A stretch of 64,000 nt of DNA from Eubacteriaceae bacterium CHKCI004 (GTDB lineage Bacteria > Bacillota > Clostridia > Lachnospirales > Lachnospiraceae). Positions 1 through 9,254 of this stretch are shown in pieces. A program made the position numbers and the translations under genes. Each line of letters opens with the position of its first letter. The first letter of the stretch is position 1. The stretch spans positions 62,001 through 126,000 of the forward strand of contig FCNR01000023.1 of the NCBI GenBank assembly GCA_900016875.1, written 5' to 3'. A model generated the notes under the pieces. The model was not told the DNA's origin. It searched no databases and saw only the letters and a list, made by a program, of their open reading frames with translations.

Positions 1-226
1 CTGTATTATATGTACCCCGGATAGTGGAATAGCCTCTTCCCGTGGAACAATACATCGCGCGGACTACCTTTCCTGTCCTGCTGCTTACCACATTGATAAT
101 ATTGGTTCTCCGGTTTACATAAATCGTATACTGACTGGCCGCCTCTGTGTCGAGCTTCTGTCCGTACAGAAATGCCGCTCCGCACAACAGCAGCATGACC
201 GCCATGAAATATCGTCTTATTTTCAT
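1..226 (-). CDS. L,D-transpeptidase-like exported protein, N-terminal part (runs off the left edge)
   Basis: The first 75 codons of a minus-strand gene are visible; the rest lies outside the window. Reading back from an ATG at 226, preceded by an AGGGAGAG ribosome-binding site, residues 1-22 form a signal peptide or membrane anchor (positive KIRR, then a hydrophobic stretch ending FLYGQ). After it comes QYTIYVNRRTNIINVV and a YCSTGRGYST segment, which resembles the start of a YkuD catalytic domain (short beta strands, then a CSTG-type turn). The family crosslinks peptidoglycan stem peptides or anchors proteins. The catalytic HGT and SxGC motifs would lie beyond the edge and cannot be checked. 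It is divergent from the VOC gene at 442. Confidence 0.6.
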   Translation of the reverse strand, partial: MKIRRYFMAVMLLLCGAAFLYGQKLDTEAASQYTIYVNRRTNIINVVSSRTGKVVRAMYCSTGRGYSTIRGTYNT

Positions 227-295
227 AAATCTCTCCCTTTCCTCTGTGTCGGTTATTATGCGTTCTGCCTGCCGCATTATCGGGCTCTGGGTATT

Positions 296-323
296 ATTAT
301 ATAATTTTTCTCTCGTTTGTAAA
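296..323 (-). promoter_or_regulatory. sigma-A-like promoter of the L,D-transpeptidase-like gene
   Basis: On the minus strand a TTTACA -35 (318-323) and a perfect TATAAT -10 (296-301) are separated by 16 bp, about 70 bp upstream of the ATG at 226. Seen by eye only. Confidence 0.5.
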
Positions 324-370
324 GAAAAAGTTGCTGAAAATATGCCTGTAAGCGCTCAAAAATGCCTTTA

Positions 371-399
371 TTGCCCTCTCTCCCAAAATGTGATATAGT
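371..399 (+). promoter_or_regulatory. sigma-A-like promoter of the VOC gene
   Basis: TTGCCC (371-376) and TATAGT (394-399) with a 17-bp spacer sit about 40 bp upstream of the ATG at 442, which has an AAGGAGG ribosome-binding site at 427-433. Confidence 0.5.
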
Positions 400-441
400 A
401 AACGGGATAAATCGATACTTCAATGTTAAGGAGGCGTAATC

Positions 442-807
442 ATGATTGAATTTAACCATTTTAATTTTAACGTTTTAGACCTGAACAAAAGCATTGCATT
501 CTATAAGGAAGCTCTCGGTCTTTCCGTTGTCCGCGAAAAGAACGCGTCGGACGGAAGTTATAAAATCGTATATCTTGGCGACGGACGTACCGGATTTTCC
601 CTGGAACTGACCTGGATGCGCGACCGCAAAGAACCATATGATCTGGGAGACGAAGAGTTCCATCTGGCGTTCAAAACCGATGAATACGATGCCTTCCATA
701 AAAAACACGAAGAAATGGGCTGCATCTGTTTTGAAAATCCTTCCATGGGCATTTACTTTATCAATGACCCGGACGGATACTGGGTTGAGATTGTTCCGGT
801 AAGATAG
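442..807 (+). CDS. VOC/glyoxalase superfamily protein (lactoylglutathione lyase-like)
   Basis: A 121-residue protein with the vicinal-oxygen-chelate fold pattern: an N-terminal FNHFNFNVLDLNKSIAFY (first metal-ligand His and the paired beta-alpha motif) and a C-terminal FINDPDGYWVEIVP segment carrying the usual metal-ligand Glu. The central LELTWM and FHLAFKTDEYDAFHKK stretches fit the second beta-alpha-beta-beta-beta module. Members bind a divalent metal and act on methylglyoxal-glutathione adducts or other small substrates; the actual substrate cannot be told. Gut clostridia mostly lack glutathione, so a glyoxalase I role is uncertain. It lies 36 bp before the penicillin-binding protein gene and may be co-transcribed with it. 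Confidence 0.85.
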   Translation: MIEFNHFNFNVLDLNKSIAFYKEALGLSVVREKNASDGSYKIVYLGDGRTGFSLELTWMRDRKEPYDLGDEEFHLAFKTDEYDAFHKKHEEMGCICFENPSMGIYFINDPDGYWVEIVPVR

Positions 808-843
808 CACCTTGCCCGGATCATTCTCTTAAAGGAACTTTTT

Positions 844-3558
844 ATGCGTTACGACAAAACATCTATCCAAAAGAGAAGAAAGCAGCTCCATTCCAGGAAA
901 AAGAGAATTCACAGTTCTCTTTCCACCCTACTGTTTAAAGTATTTCTTCTGTTTCTCCTGGTGGTCATCGCCGGGGGCTGCGGACTGGCGTTGGGTTCTG
1001 TACAGGGGATGATCGAGACCACTCCCACCGACTATAACCTGAAGCCAAAATACTCTGCAACGATTATTTATGATGACAGCGGCGGAAAAACTGAAGTTTT
1101 AAGCGACTATTCTTCCAACCGCATCATTGTGGATTATGATCAGATTCCCGCCAATCTGAGAAACGCCTTCATCGCCATAGAAGATGAGCGTTTTTACGAA
1201 CACAACGGCGTGGATTTAAAGGGAATCATCCGTGCAGGTTTCACTGCGCTGCGCAATGGTGGCGCCACTCAGGGGGCCAGCACTATTACTCAGCAGCTCA
1301 TCAAAAACAATGTGTTTGAGGTCTGGGACGAGAGTAATTTCCTGGCAAAAATCAAACGAAAGATCCAGGAGCAGTACCTTGCCATCCAGGTGGAAAAAAA
1401 TACTTCCAAAGAAGAAATCCTCACCGATTATCTCAATACTATCAATCTGGGGAAGGGAACTCTCGGCGTGGAATCTGCCGCCAATTATTATTTTGATAAA
1501 TCCGTTGACCAGCTCACACTGTCGGAATGTGCGGTACTTGCCAGCATCACCAAAAATCCGACTCGTTTGAATCCCATTGATCACCCGGAGGATAATAAGG
1601 AGCGGCGTGACATTGTTCTTAAGAAAATGTATGAACTGAATTACATTTCCAACGAAGAATATGAGGAGGCTCTGTCAGACGATGTGTATTCCCGCATCTC
1701 AAAAACACAGGCCAATTCCACCCAGCGCTCTGTATACTCTTATTTTACTGACGCTCTGATCACACAGATCGTGGAGGACCTGCAGAGCGAGTACGGCTAC
1801 ACCCAGTCACAGGCATACAATCTGGTATACCGGGGAGGCCTGCGGATTCATTCCACGCAATCCTCTCAAATGCAGAATATCGCGGATACCGTCATCAATG
1901 ATAAGAGCAATTATCCGGTGGATACCGATTATTCTCTGGAATATGATCTGCATGTCACAAGGGAAAACGGAGAATCCATCACTTACACAGAGCGGGATAT
2001 CCGGGACTATTTCCGCAATGCGGGAGACAGCGACTACCGAACCATTTATCCTACCAAAAAGGCCATGCGCAAGGACATTCGCAAGTTCAAGAAGAATACT
2101 CTTGCCGACGGGGATGAAGTTCTCACGGAGAATATCCGTTCCACCCTGCAGCCGCAGGTTTCTTTCTCGCTCATTGACCAAAGTACAGGGCAGGTAAAGG
2201 TTCTTGTGGGAGGACGCGGCGAAAAGAAAGATGATCTGGCCTTAAACCGTGCCACGGCATTTACAAGACAGCCGGGCTCCACATTCAAGATTTTGTCCAC
2301 CTATGCGCCGGCTCTCGATACCGGAGGCATGACCCTTGCCACGGTATTTGACGACGCTCCATATACCTACGAAAACGGCGACAGGGTGACGAATTATAAT
2401 CCTGATGAATACCGGGGCCTCATCACGATACGGGATGCCATCATCGACTCCAACAATATTGTTGCTGTCAAAGCCCTGACACAGCTTACACCGCAGGTAG
2501 GTTATGATTTTCTGCTGAAGCTCGGATTTACCACCCTGGTCAATAACCGTCAGACTTCCAACGGCAGCACGGAAAGCGATGTAAACCAGGCACTTTCTCT
2601 GGGAGGCATCACTGACGGCGTTACAAATGTAGAGCTGACCGCTGCTTACGCAGCCATTGCCAACCACGGATATTATAATGAACCGATTCTCTATACTACT
2701 GTGGAGGACAGCCACGGCAACGTTCTCCTTGAAAATGAATCCTCACCGAAACAGGTTATGAAAGCGACCACTTCCTGGCTGCTGACAGATGCCATGAAGG
2801 ACGTGGTATCCGAGGGAACCGGAGTGGCAGCTCAGCTGAACTCCGACATGGCAGTTGCCGGAAAAACAGGAACAACCTCCAACGACTATGATTTCTGGTT
2901 CTGCGGCTATACGCCATACTATACCGCTTCCATCTGGACCGGATACGATTATAATACTTCATTTGACAATGACAACAAATACCATGAACAGATCTGGGCA
3001 AAGATCATGGATCAGATTATCGAGACCCAGCAGCAGGAGGTTCGCGATTTCGACGCCTGTGAAGATATACGTACTGCTACCATCTGCGCCAAATCAGGAA
3101 AGCTTCCTGTGAGCGGCGTTTGTTCAAATGATCCGGAGAAAAACATGGAACGTGTTGAATACTTCGAGGCCGGTACGGAGCCGACGGAAAGCTGCGAAAA
3201 TCATATCGTAGTCACTTTCTGTTCCGAATCCAACCGGGTATCCAGGCGTTTCTGTCCTGATGATCTGCTGTACCAGCGCGTCTTCCGTATACGTCCGGAC
3301 GGCTCTGCGGGCGTCACAGAGGACACCCCATACTGCCTGAATTTCAGCATCGACAATTACCGCTGCAATATCCACACCCGTCGATGGAAAGAAGAACAGG
3401 ATCTGCAGCGCCAGCAGCAACAGCTTCTGCCTGTTATTCCGGACAGCACGCTGCCCGGAGGCATACTCTCCGAAGACTCTTCCGGAGGTTCTTCCTCCGG
3501 ACAGAGATCCCCCGGACTGGGAGATCTGGCAAACTCCATATTAAATATGTTCCGGTAA
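844..3558 (+). CDS. Class A penicillin-binding protein (bifunctional transglycosylase/transpeptidase, PBP1A type)
   Basis: A 904-residue peptidoglycan synthase. A basic cytoplasmic tail (KRRKQLHSRKKR) is followed by one membrane segment at about 28-50. The glycosyltransferase 51 domain (about 80-270) has the catalytic Glu113 in AIEDERFYEHNGVDLKG and the GASTITQQLIKN motif. The transpeptidase domain has Ser479 of STFK, S536NN and K674TGT, the three penicillin-binding motifs in the right order and spacing. The tail (about 720-904) is Cys-rich, then Gln/Ser/Gly-rich and probably disordered. The enzyme polymerises lipid II glycan and crosslinks stem peptides outside the membrane. The ATG follows an AAAGGAAC ribosome-binding site. 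A strong hairpin ends the unit at 3575-3630. Confidence 0.95.
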   Translation: MRYDKTSIQKRRKQLHSRKKRIHSSLSTLLFKVFLLFLLVVIAGGCGLALGSVQGMIETTPTDYNLKPKYSATIIYDDSGGKTEVLSDYSSNRIIVDYDQIPANLRNAFIAIEDERFYEHNGVDLKGIIRAGFTALRNGGATQGASTITQQLIKNNVFEVWDESNFLAKIKRKIQEQYLAIQVEKNTSKEEILTDYLNTINLGKGTLGVESAANYYFDKSVDQLTLSECAVLASITKNPTRLNPIDHPEDNKERRDIVLKKMYELNYISNEEYEEALSDDVYSRISKTQANSTQRSVYSYFTDALITQIVEDLQSEYGYTQSQAYNLVYRGGLRIHSTQSSQMQNIADTVINDKSNYPVDTDYSLEYDLHVTRENGESITYTERDIRDYFRNAGDSDYRTIYPTKKAMRKDIRKFKKNTLADGDEVLTENIRSTLQPQVSFSLIDQSTGQVKVLVGGRGEKKDDLALNRATAFTRQPGSTFKILSTYAPALDTGGMTLATVFDDAPYTYENGDRVTNYNPDEYRGLITIRDAIIDSNNIVAVKALTQLTPQVGYDFLLKLGFTTLVNNRQTSNGSTESDVNQALSLGGITDGVTNVELTAAYAAIANHGYYNEPILYTTVEDSHGNVLLENESSPKQVMKATTSWLLTDAMKDVVSEGTGVAAQLNSDMAVAGKTGTTSNDYDFWFCGYTPYYTASIWTGYDYNTSFDNDNKYHEQIWAKIMDQIIETQQQEVRDFDACEDIRTATICAKSGKLPVSGVCSNDPEKNMERVEYFEAGTEPTESCENHIVVTFCSESNRVSRRFCPDDLLYQRVFRIRPDGSAGVTEDTPYCLNFSIDNYRCNIHTRRWKEEQDLQRQQQQLLPVIPDSTLPGGILSEDSSGGSSSGQRSPGLGDLANSILNMFR

Positions 3559-3574
3559 CTATTCAGCCATTTGT

Positions 3575-3630
3575 TTACAGAGTAAAATAGCTTATGCAAG
3601 TTTATTTGCATAAGCTATTTTACTCTGTAA
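3575..3630. terminator. Bidirectional terminator between the PBP gene and spoVAE
   Basis: A perfect 25-bp inverted repeat (3575-3599 with 3606-3630) with a 6-base loop separates two convergent genes. The inner stem is flanked by A- and T-rich runs, so it can terminate in both directions. Confidence 0.85.
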
Positions 3631-3643
3631 GGGATAGTTTCCT

Positions 3644-4000
3644 CTATTTTTTCATTTTCGGCTTAAATATCAGCGCTGCCAGATAGGAAAACACCAGCGC
3701 TGCGCTGGTTCCTGCCGCAGCAGCTTTAAATCCTCCTTTAAAAAGGCCGATGAATCCCTCATCATTGACCGCTTCCATCACTCCTTTTGAAAGATTATAC
3801 CCAAAGCCTGACAGGGGAACGCTGGCTCCGCAGCCTGCCCACTGCTGCAGCGGCTCATAAATGCCCACAGCACCGAGAATTACACCGGCGATCACCAGCA
3901 GTACCAGCACCCGTCCCGGCATCAGCCTGGTATGATCCAGAAAAATCTGTACCAGTGTACAGATAAGACCTCCCACGATAAATGCTTTAAAATAAACCAT
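3644..4000 (-). CDS. spoVAE: Stage V sporulation protein AE (SpoVAE/SpoVAEB)
   Basis: A 118-residue integral membrane protein with about three to four hydrophobic segments, full length for the family. The segment GCGASVPLSGFGYNLSKG is the SpoVAC/SpoVAE signature and is paralogous to the GAGTLVPITGFANS segment of the SpoVAC gene in this window. SpoVA proteins form the inner forespore membrane channel that imports dipicolinic acid during sporulation and releases it at germination. The ATG at 4000 has an AAGGAG site; the gene follows spoVAD by 27 bp in one unit. The unit is detached from spoVAA-AB-AC, which lie about 8.5 kb away behind sigF. Confidence 0.93.
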   Translation of the reverse strand: MVYFKAFIVGGLICTLVQIFLDHTRLMPGRVLVLLVIAGVILGAVGIYEPLQQWAGCGASVPLSGFGYNLSKGVMEAVNDEGFIGLFKGGFKAAAAGTSAALVFSYLAALIFKPKMKK

Positions 4001-4027
4001 GTCTGCTCCTTTTTATTTTGTGTAATT

Positions 4028-5083
4028 TCATGCATGCTCCAGCCAAACCCCGTGAGCAATGGCCGGGATACTTCTGCCCTCATTGGAAGATACCTGTGAT
4101 AAAAGTGCTCCCGTAGGCACAAAAAGAACTCTTTTCCAGTCTCCTGACACGAGCCTCGGCAAAATCATACTGGACAAAACCACTGCGGAGCAGGCGCATC
4201 CGGAACCGCCTGCATGGGTATCCTGCTGCTCATCGTAAATCTGCATCCCGCAGTCCATATGATTGGCCGTAATATCCACATGATTGTCCTTCAACAGAGA
4301 AAACAACAGCTTCTGCCCCACGGCTCCCAGATCTCCCGTTATAACGGCATCAAAGTCGGCTGCTCTCATCTGAAAATCCTCCAGGCTCTGATAAATAGTG
4401 TCAGCAGCTGCAGGAGCCATACACGCTCCCATATTAAAAGGATCCTGTACGCCATAATCTTTGATCTTCCCTGTGGTGACGCCACGGATCACGACCTTCT
4501 TTTCTGCTGATGACCGCGCGCCTGCCTTTTGATTCATCTCACAGGTATCTGAAGAACCGCTCAACAAAAAAGCTCCTGCTCCCGTCACCGTCCACGTGGA
4601 ACTGTATGGGCGCTGATTTCCATATCCCAGCGGAAACCGAAATTCCTTTTCCGCGCTTCCAAAATGACTGGAACATGCAGCCAGCGCCAGATCCGCAAAT
4701 CCTCCGTTTACTGCCATGGCAGCCATAGAAAGCGTCACACCTGCACTGGAGCAGGCTCCGTACACTCCGTAATATGGGATATTCAGCTCCTTAATACCAA
4801 ATGAGGATGCAATGAGCTGTCCCAGCAAATCTCCGCAGAAAGCGATTCTCACATCTTCTTTCCTCTTCCCGCCCTTTTTCAGAGCAATTTCACAGGCGGC
4901 ACGGACAAACTGACTCTCGCTCTCCTCCCAGTTATCCTGTCCAAAAAGCGGATCATCCACGATCAAATCCATGTATTTTCCCAGAGGTCCTTCTCCTTCT
5001 TTTTGTCCGGCCGCACAGGCATGGCTGATGATCTCGACCGGCCTGTCAAAACGAATGCTTTGTTTTCCTGCCATCTGGTTCAT
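4028..5083 (-). CDS. spoVAD: Stage V sporulation protein AD (SpoVAD)
   Basis: A 351-residue thiolase-fold protein, the dipicolinic-acid-binding member of the SpoVA complex. Family hallmarks seen are the N-terminal GKQSIRFDRPVEIISHACAA, the YYGVYGACSSAGVTLSMAAM segment in place of a thiolase active site, ITGDLGAVGQ, and HAGGSGCACSAVVLSS near the C-terminus. It acts at the inner forespore membrane. I chose the ATG at 5083 because AAGAGGTG at 5093-5100 lies 9 bp upstream; an ATG at 5092 would overlap that site and a TTG at 5107 has no site of its own. It is the first gene of the spoVAD-spoVAE pair. Confidence 0.93.
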   Translation of the reverse strand: MNQMAGKQSIRFDRPVEIISHACAAGQKEGEGPLGKYMDLIVDDPLFGQDNWEESESQFVRAACEIALKKGGKRKEDVRIAFCGDLLGQLIASSFGIKELNIPYYGVYGACSSAGVTLSMAAMAVNGGFADLALAACSSHFGSAEKEFRFPLGYGNQRPYSSTWTVTGAGAFLLSGSSDTCEMNQKAGARSSAEKKVVIRGVTTGKIKDYGVQDPFNMGACMAPAAADTIYQSLEDFQMRAADFDAVITGDLGAVGQKLLFSLLKDNHVDITANHMDCGMQIYDEQQDTHAGGSGCACSAVVLSSMILPRLVSGDWKRVLFVPTGALLSQVSSNEGRSIPAIAHGVWLEHA

Positions 5084-5124
5084 GAACGGCATCACCTCTT
5101 TCTTCAAATAAATCCTCTGGAAGA

Positions 5125-5153
5125 TAGGATTTACATTTTCAGAAAAAATATAC
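5125..5153 (-). promoter_or_regulatory. Possible sigma-G-type forespore promoter of spoVAD-AE
   Basis: On the minus strand GTATA (5149-5153) fits the sigma-G -35 pattern GnATR. After 17 bp comes AATCCTA (5125-5131), one mismatch from the CAnnnTA -10 pattern. spoVA genes are known to be sigma-G dependent, so the position is sensible, but the match is weak. Confidence 0.3.
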
Positions 5154-5157
5154 CCAT

Positions 5158-5197
5158 AAAAAAACTGCCGGCGGCTGGTCAGTCGCTGACAGTTTTT
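5158..5197 (-). terminator. Terminator of the P-type ATPase gene
   Basis: An AAAACTG/CAGTTTT outer stem encloses an inner GTCAG-CTGAC hairpin. Read on the minus strand it ends in a run of Ts, 45 bp beyond the ATPase stop codon. Confidence 0.7.
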
Positions 5198-5233
5198 ATC
5201 TAATCCACAAATATTTATCTAATACACAAATAT
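5196..5233. repeat. 19-bp tandem duplication
   Basis: Two adjacent copies of a 19-bp unit (5196-5214 and 5215-5233) differ at one base. They lie between the ATPase stop codon and its terminator. No function is apparent. Confidence 0.8.
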
Positions 5234-5241
5234 TGTTTTAT

Positions 5242-7860
5242 TTATTTTTTTACCGCGCCGATGATCACTTTTACAAGCTGGATCACAATGGTAGGAGTCA
5301 CAGCCAGCAGACAGACAAGTCCAATCTGTGCCGTAGTCAGCGCAGCCACCTCAAATAAGCGCTCCATTACCGGTACGAAAAGTACGATAGCAAGGAGTAC
5401 CACGCCTGCGAAAAATGCAGCGATGGTCCATTTGTTGGTGGTCAGACCAATCTTGAAGATGGACTCTTTTCCGCGGCAGTTGAATCCGTGGAACAGACGA
5501 GCCAGTGTTAAAGTGGCAAACGCCATGGTCATTGCTGTGGCGGTGTCCGTCTTCATTCCGGTATGGAAAGCCGTCAGAGTTGCAATGGCGATCAACAGAC
5601 CGTAATATCCAAGCTTCAGCATAAACTCTTTATTGAGAATTCCCTCATTCGGATCTCTCGGCGGTTCATTCAACAGACTCTCGTCCACCGGCTCCATACC
5701 GATTGCCAGTGCCGGCAGGGAGTCCGTAAGCAGATTGATAAAAAGCAGATGTACCGGAGCCAGCGGCGTAGGCAGTCCCATCAGGGAACAATATAATACT
5801 ACGAGGATTCCGGCCATGTTACCGGACAGCAGGAACTGGATAGCGTTCCGGATATTGCGGTATACATTTCTGCCGAAGGAAACCGCTTTAATGATAGTCG
5901 CAAAATTATCATCGGCAAGGATCATTGCCGCCGCATCTTTGGAAACCTCCGTTCCCGTGATACCCATGGCCACACCGATGTCAGCCTTCTTAAGAGCCGG
6001 TGCGTCGTTGACACCGTCTCCGGTCATGGCCGTGATTCTTCCTTTACGCTGCCATGCATCGACGATACGGATCTTATTTTCCGGTGATACACGGGCGTAT
6101 ACGGATACTTTCTCAAGCACATTGTCAAGTTCATTGTCGGACAGAGCGTCCACTTCCTGTCCTGTGAGAGCCACATCGCCTTCATGGAAAATACCAATCT
6201 GTTTGGCAATAGCTGCCGCAGTTACTTTGTGGTCTCCGGTAATCATCACTGTCCTGATTCCGGCTCTCTCCGCATCCGCCACAGCCTTTTTGGATTCTTC
6301 TCTCGGCGGATCCATCATGGCTGTCAGACCTACGAAGGTAAAATCATTCTCATCATCAAGGGAAAGCGTATCGTCCTCCTCTACTTCTTTAATAGCAAAA
6401 GCCAGAACACGCAGACCATTTTCAGAGAAATGCTGGTTTTGTTTCAAGATATCATTTTTATCTTCTTCTGTCATTTCCCGTACTTCGTTCTCTGTCATGA
6501 TATAACGGGTTCTGTCCAGAAGCACATCCACAGCTCCCTTGGTGAGGATCGTCGGAATACCGTGAATGCGGTATTTGGTACTCATAAGCTTTCTGTCGGA
6601 ATCAAATGGAATCTCTTCCATTCGAGGCATCATGCTCCGGATATCCTCTTCCGTAATATGCGCATCATCAAGTCCGGCTTTTCTCGCCATCACAAGCAGG
6701 CTGTACTCAGTCGGATCACCGATCTCCTTACCATCATGATTGGAGGAATCGTTATTCAAAACTGCAGTATACAGGAAATACCGATGCAGGGAAAGCCTGA
6801 TATCCATCTCTTCCGGCTTCATGCACTTTCCACCGGTGTACACTTCTGTAACCGTCATCTTATTCTGTGTGAGGGTTCCTGTCTTATCTGAACAGATAAC
6901 AGAAACACTTCCCAGACTTTCTACCGCTTTTAACTCTTTCATAATGGCGTTTTCTGCCGCCATTTTTCCTGTTCCCATGGCCTGTACGATCGTAACAATG
7001 GAACCAAGGGCCTCCGGAATTGCCGCAACGGCCAGAGCCACAGCGAAAAGAAGAGAGTCGAGAATAGGCATATCTCTGTACATACTCAGGAAAAATACGA
7101 TCACACAGATCACCATGATGACCATGGCAAGCTTTTTGCTGAACTGATCGAGGCTGACCTGCAGCGGCGTCTTTTTCTCTTTTGTCGCATTCATCAGGCC
7201 GGCGATCTTACCAATCTCCGTATTCATTCCCGTGCCGGTGACAAGCACTTCCGCACGTCCGTAAGTAACAAGGGTACCGGAATAAACCATGTTCAGCCGG
7301 TCTGCCAGAACGGCTTCCCCTTCGATATCGCCGTCGATCTTATCCACGCTGGCAGATTCACCCGTCAGGGCGCTTTCATTGACCTGCAGGGAATAGCTGT
7401 GAAGGATTCTTCCGTCCGCCGCCGTCATATCGCCGGCTTCCAGAAGAAGGATATCTCCCGGGACAACTTCTGCCGAAGGTACTTCCATAGTTTTTCCATC
7501 ACGCAGCACTTTGGCGTGAGGAGAGGAAAGCTCCTTCAATGCAGCCAGTGACTTTTCTGCCTTCAAATATTGCACCGTTCCCAGAACCGCGTTCAAGATA
7601 ACAACGGCAAAGATAACAACGGTACTCTCCACATTGCCCGATATCAGGGAAATCACTGCGGCAACCAGCAGAATGATCACGAGGAAATCAGCAAACTGCT
7701 CCAGAAATACCTGATAACCTTTTTTTCTTGCCTGTTCCTGCAGCGCATTCTCGCCGTATTCGCGCAGACGCTTCTCTGCTTCCTGAGAGGTAAGACCTCC
7801 CCGGTCCGCATTCATTTGCTTCAGTAATTCATCCTGATGCATCTGGTACGTTTCTTTCAT
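5242..7860 (-). CDS. Calcium-translocating P-type ATPase (P2A, SERCA/PacL-like)
   Basis: An 872-residue ion pump. Domains in order: an N-terminal cation-ATPase domain (LTSQEAEKRLREYGENAL), membrane helices 1-2, an actuator domain with TGES, helix 4 with VAAIPEALGSIV, the phosphorylation site CSDKTGTLTQ (Asp about 325), the nucleotide-binding domain, the hinge MTGDGVNDAPALKKADIG, and a C-terminal cation-ATPase domain. NLLTDSLPALAIGMEP in helix 6 carries the Asn and Asp that bind Ca2+ in SERCA pumps; PEAL replaces the usual PEGL. The pump exports Ca2+ from the cytoplasm. I placed the start at the ATG at 7860, 7 bp after AGGAGG; the 48 codons open upstream do not look like protein. A single-gene unit. 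Confidence 0.92.
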   Translation of the reverse strand: MKETYQMHQDELLKQMNADRGGLTSQEAEKRLREYGENALQEQARKKGYQVFLEQFADFLVIILLVAAVISLISGNVESTVVIFAVVILNAVLGTVQYLKAEKSLAALKELSSPHAKVLRDGKTMEVPSAEVVPGDILLLEAGDMTAADGRILHSYSLQVNESALTGESASVDKIDGDIEGEAVLADRLNMVYSGTLVTYGRAEVLVTGTGMNTEIGKIAGLMNATKEKKTPLQVSLDQFSKKLAMVIMVICVIVFFLSMYRDMPILDSLLFAVALAVAAIPEALGSIVTIVQAMGTGKMAAENAIMKELKAVESLGSVSVICSDKTGTLTQNKMTVTEVYTGGKCMKPEEMDIRLSLHRYFLYTAVLNNDSSNHDGKEIGDPTEYSLLVMARKAGLDDAHITEEDIRSMMPRMEEIPFDSDRKLMSTKYRIHGIPTILTKGAVDVLLDRTRYIMTENEVREMTEEDKNDILKQNQHFSENGLRVLAFAIKEVEEDDTLSLDDENDFTFVGLTAMMDPPREESKKAVADAERAGIRTVMITGDHKVTAAAIAKQIGIFHEGDVALTGQEVDALSDNELDNVLEKVSVYARVSPENKIRIVDAWQRKGRITAMTGDGVNDAPALKKADIGVAMGITGTEVSKDAAAMILADDNFATIIKAVSFGRNVYRNIRNAIQFLLSGNMAGILVVLYCSLMGLPTPLAPVHLLFINLLTDSLPALAIGMEPVDESLLNEPPRDPNEGILNKEFMLKLGYYGLLIAIATLTAFHTGMKTDTATAMTMAFATLTLARLFHGFNCRGKESIFKIGLTTNKWTIAAFFAGVVLLAIVLFVPVMERLFEVAALTTAQIGLVCLLAVTPTIVIQLVKVIIGAVKK

Positions 7861-7953
7861 CCAACAACCTCCTGTTTTTTCATGAATCATCCGGGCGCAG
7901 GATTCTTTGCCCGAAGGGTCCGTTTCGTCCCGGCAATACAATTTTGTTCTATG

Positions 7954-7985
7954 AAATGTTCTGAAATAGAAATGTTCTGAAATAG
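7954..7985. repeat. Exact 16-bp tandem repeat upstream of the Ca2+ ATPase gene
   Basis: The unit AAATGTTCTGAAATAG occurs twice without a break (7954-7969, 7970-7985), about 95-125 bp upstream of the ATPase start. It could be part of a promoter or an operator, or simple slippage. Confidence 0.75.
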
Positions 7986-8038
7986 CTCTGCAAAAAATTT
8001 TCAAAATAACTTTTCAAAAAATATTTCATGGAACAAAA

Positions 8039-8077
8039 AAGACTTTTTGTGTATAAAAAATATACACAAAAAGTCTT
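8039..8077 (-). terminator. Terminator downstream of truA
   Basis: A perfect 17-bp stem (8039-8055 with 8061-8077) and a 5-base loop are followed on the minus strand by a run of Ts. It lies about 220 bp beyond the truA stop and would insulate the ATPase gene. Confidence 0.75.
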
Positions 8078-8294
8078 ATTCAACATAAATGCCGCATAGA
8101 TTCCGGATTACACTTCCTGTAATCGTACTGACGAAACACTATGACATGCCTGACGGCATGCAATTACTCCCTTTTTGCTCTTTTCAGCTTATTTTGTTGC
8201 TTCATACCCTATTTTATTCAAAAATCTTCCGCTGTCAACAATTCTTTTTAATTTTTTTATTTTTCTGCGGCAATGCGGCCATGCAGAATCTTTG

Positions 8295-9032
8295 TCAGTA
8301 ATCCACCTTCACCAGACAGAGTCCGCCCGGCGGCGCTGTCGGTCCTGCCGTCTGACGATCTCTGGCTTCCAGAATCTCCGGCATGCGCTCCGGCGGTATT
8401 TTTCCTCTGCCCACCTCCAGAAGCGTACCTGTGAGGATACGTACCATATTCTGCAGGAATCCGGTTCCATGAAAATTGAAATAGATAAAGCCGCCTTTGC
8501 GCACAATTTCTATCTTGTCCACCACCCGCACCGTGGACTTTTTCATTCTCGGATTACCGCAGAAACTTTTGTAATCATGCTTTCCTTCCAGATATGCGGC
8601 AGCCCGGCGCATTTTCTCCACATCCGGACTGTAATCAAGCATCGTCACATACTTCCGCTGAAATACGGGCTTCACCGGCCCGTCAAAGCAGGTGTAGCAG
8701 TAAAGCTTGCCCACCGCCTTATATCTGGCATGGAACCGCTCGGAGGCCTCCCGAACCTCCCTGACGGCGATATCATCCGGCAGGTAGCGGTTCATATAAT
8801 CCCGGATTTCCTCCGGAGAAAAATCAGTATCCATCACCGCATTGGCGGTCATGGCTTTTGCGTGGACGCCGGCGTCCGTGCGCCCGGCGCCGATCACATC
8901 AATAAACTCTCCGCACATCCGCGTGAGAACATTCTCCAATTTGCCTTGTATTGTGTCTCTGTCCGGCTGATGTTCCCAGCCATAATAGCGTGTGCCATCA
9001 TAACAGATAACCATTTTATAATTCTTTTTCAT
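8295..9032 (-). CDS. truA: tRNA pseudouridine(38-40) synthase TruA
   Basis: A 245-residue enzyme that isomerises U38-U40 of the tRNA anticodon stem to pseudouridine. The catalytic Asp (about residue 53) is in GAGRTDAGVHA. Other family segments are the N-terminal VICYDGTRYYGWEHQP, FHARYKAVGKLYCY, FCGNPRMKKSTVR and the C-terminal GTGFLQNMVRILTGTLLEVG. The ATG at 9032 has a GGAGAAA site 9 bp upstream; the longer open frame to 9146 adds sequence unlike TruA. Usually next to ribosomal genes or ecfT in Firmicutes; here it stands alone. Confidence 0.93.
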   Translation of the reverse strand: MKKNYKMVICYDGTRYYGWEHQPDRDTIQGKLENVLTRMCGEFIDVIGAGRTDAGVHAKAMTANAVMDTDFSPEEIRDYMNRYLPDDIAVREVREASERFHARYKAVGKLYCYTCFDGPVKPVFQRKYVTMLDYSPDVEKMRRAAAYLEGKHDYKSFCGNPRMKKSTVRVVDKIEIVRKGGFIYFNFHGTGFLQNMVRILTGTLLEVGRGKIPPERMPEILEARDRQTAGPTAPPGGLCLVKVDY

Positions 9033-9254
9033 GAGCACGTTTCTCCATATATTTTGTATGTTCTTCGTTTTTTCTATGATACCACATTTTCTGCCGGATT
9101 GCCGTAAAAAACGGAAGATTTCATGCATGGCAATGTCAAAATGCATAAAATATTATATTTTTTCATCCCTGTTCCTCATCAAAATGTCTTGTATTTATGC
9201 CATATTTCCCTCATTCACAACTTTTAGTTGTGTCAATAATGAATTCTTGTTGTT

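Larger units (their letters stand above)
7861..8294 (-). other. Intergenic region between truA and the Ca2+ ATPase gene
   Basis: This 434-bp stretch holds the truA-side terminator (8039-8077), a 16-bp tandem repeat (7954-7985) and the ribosome-binding site of the ATPase gene. Between 8080 and 8294 I see only AT-rich sequence with no convincing gene or RNA. Confidence 0.6.

Noticed and set aside
8175-9107. 310-residue plus-strand reading frame
   Set aside because: It is antisense to truA, whose motifs are complete, and has no ribosome-binding site.
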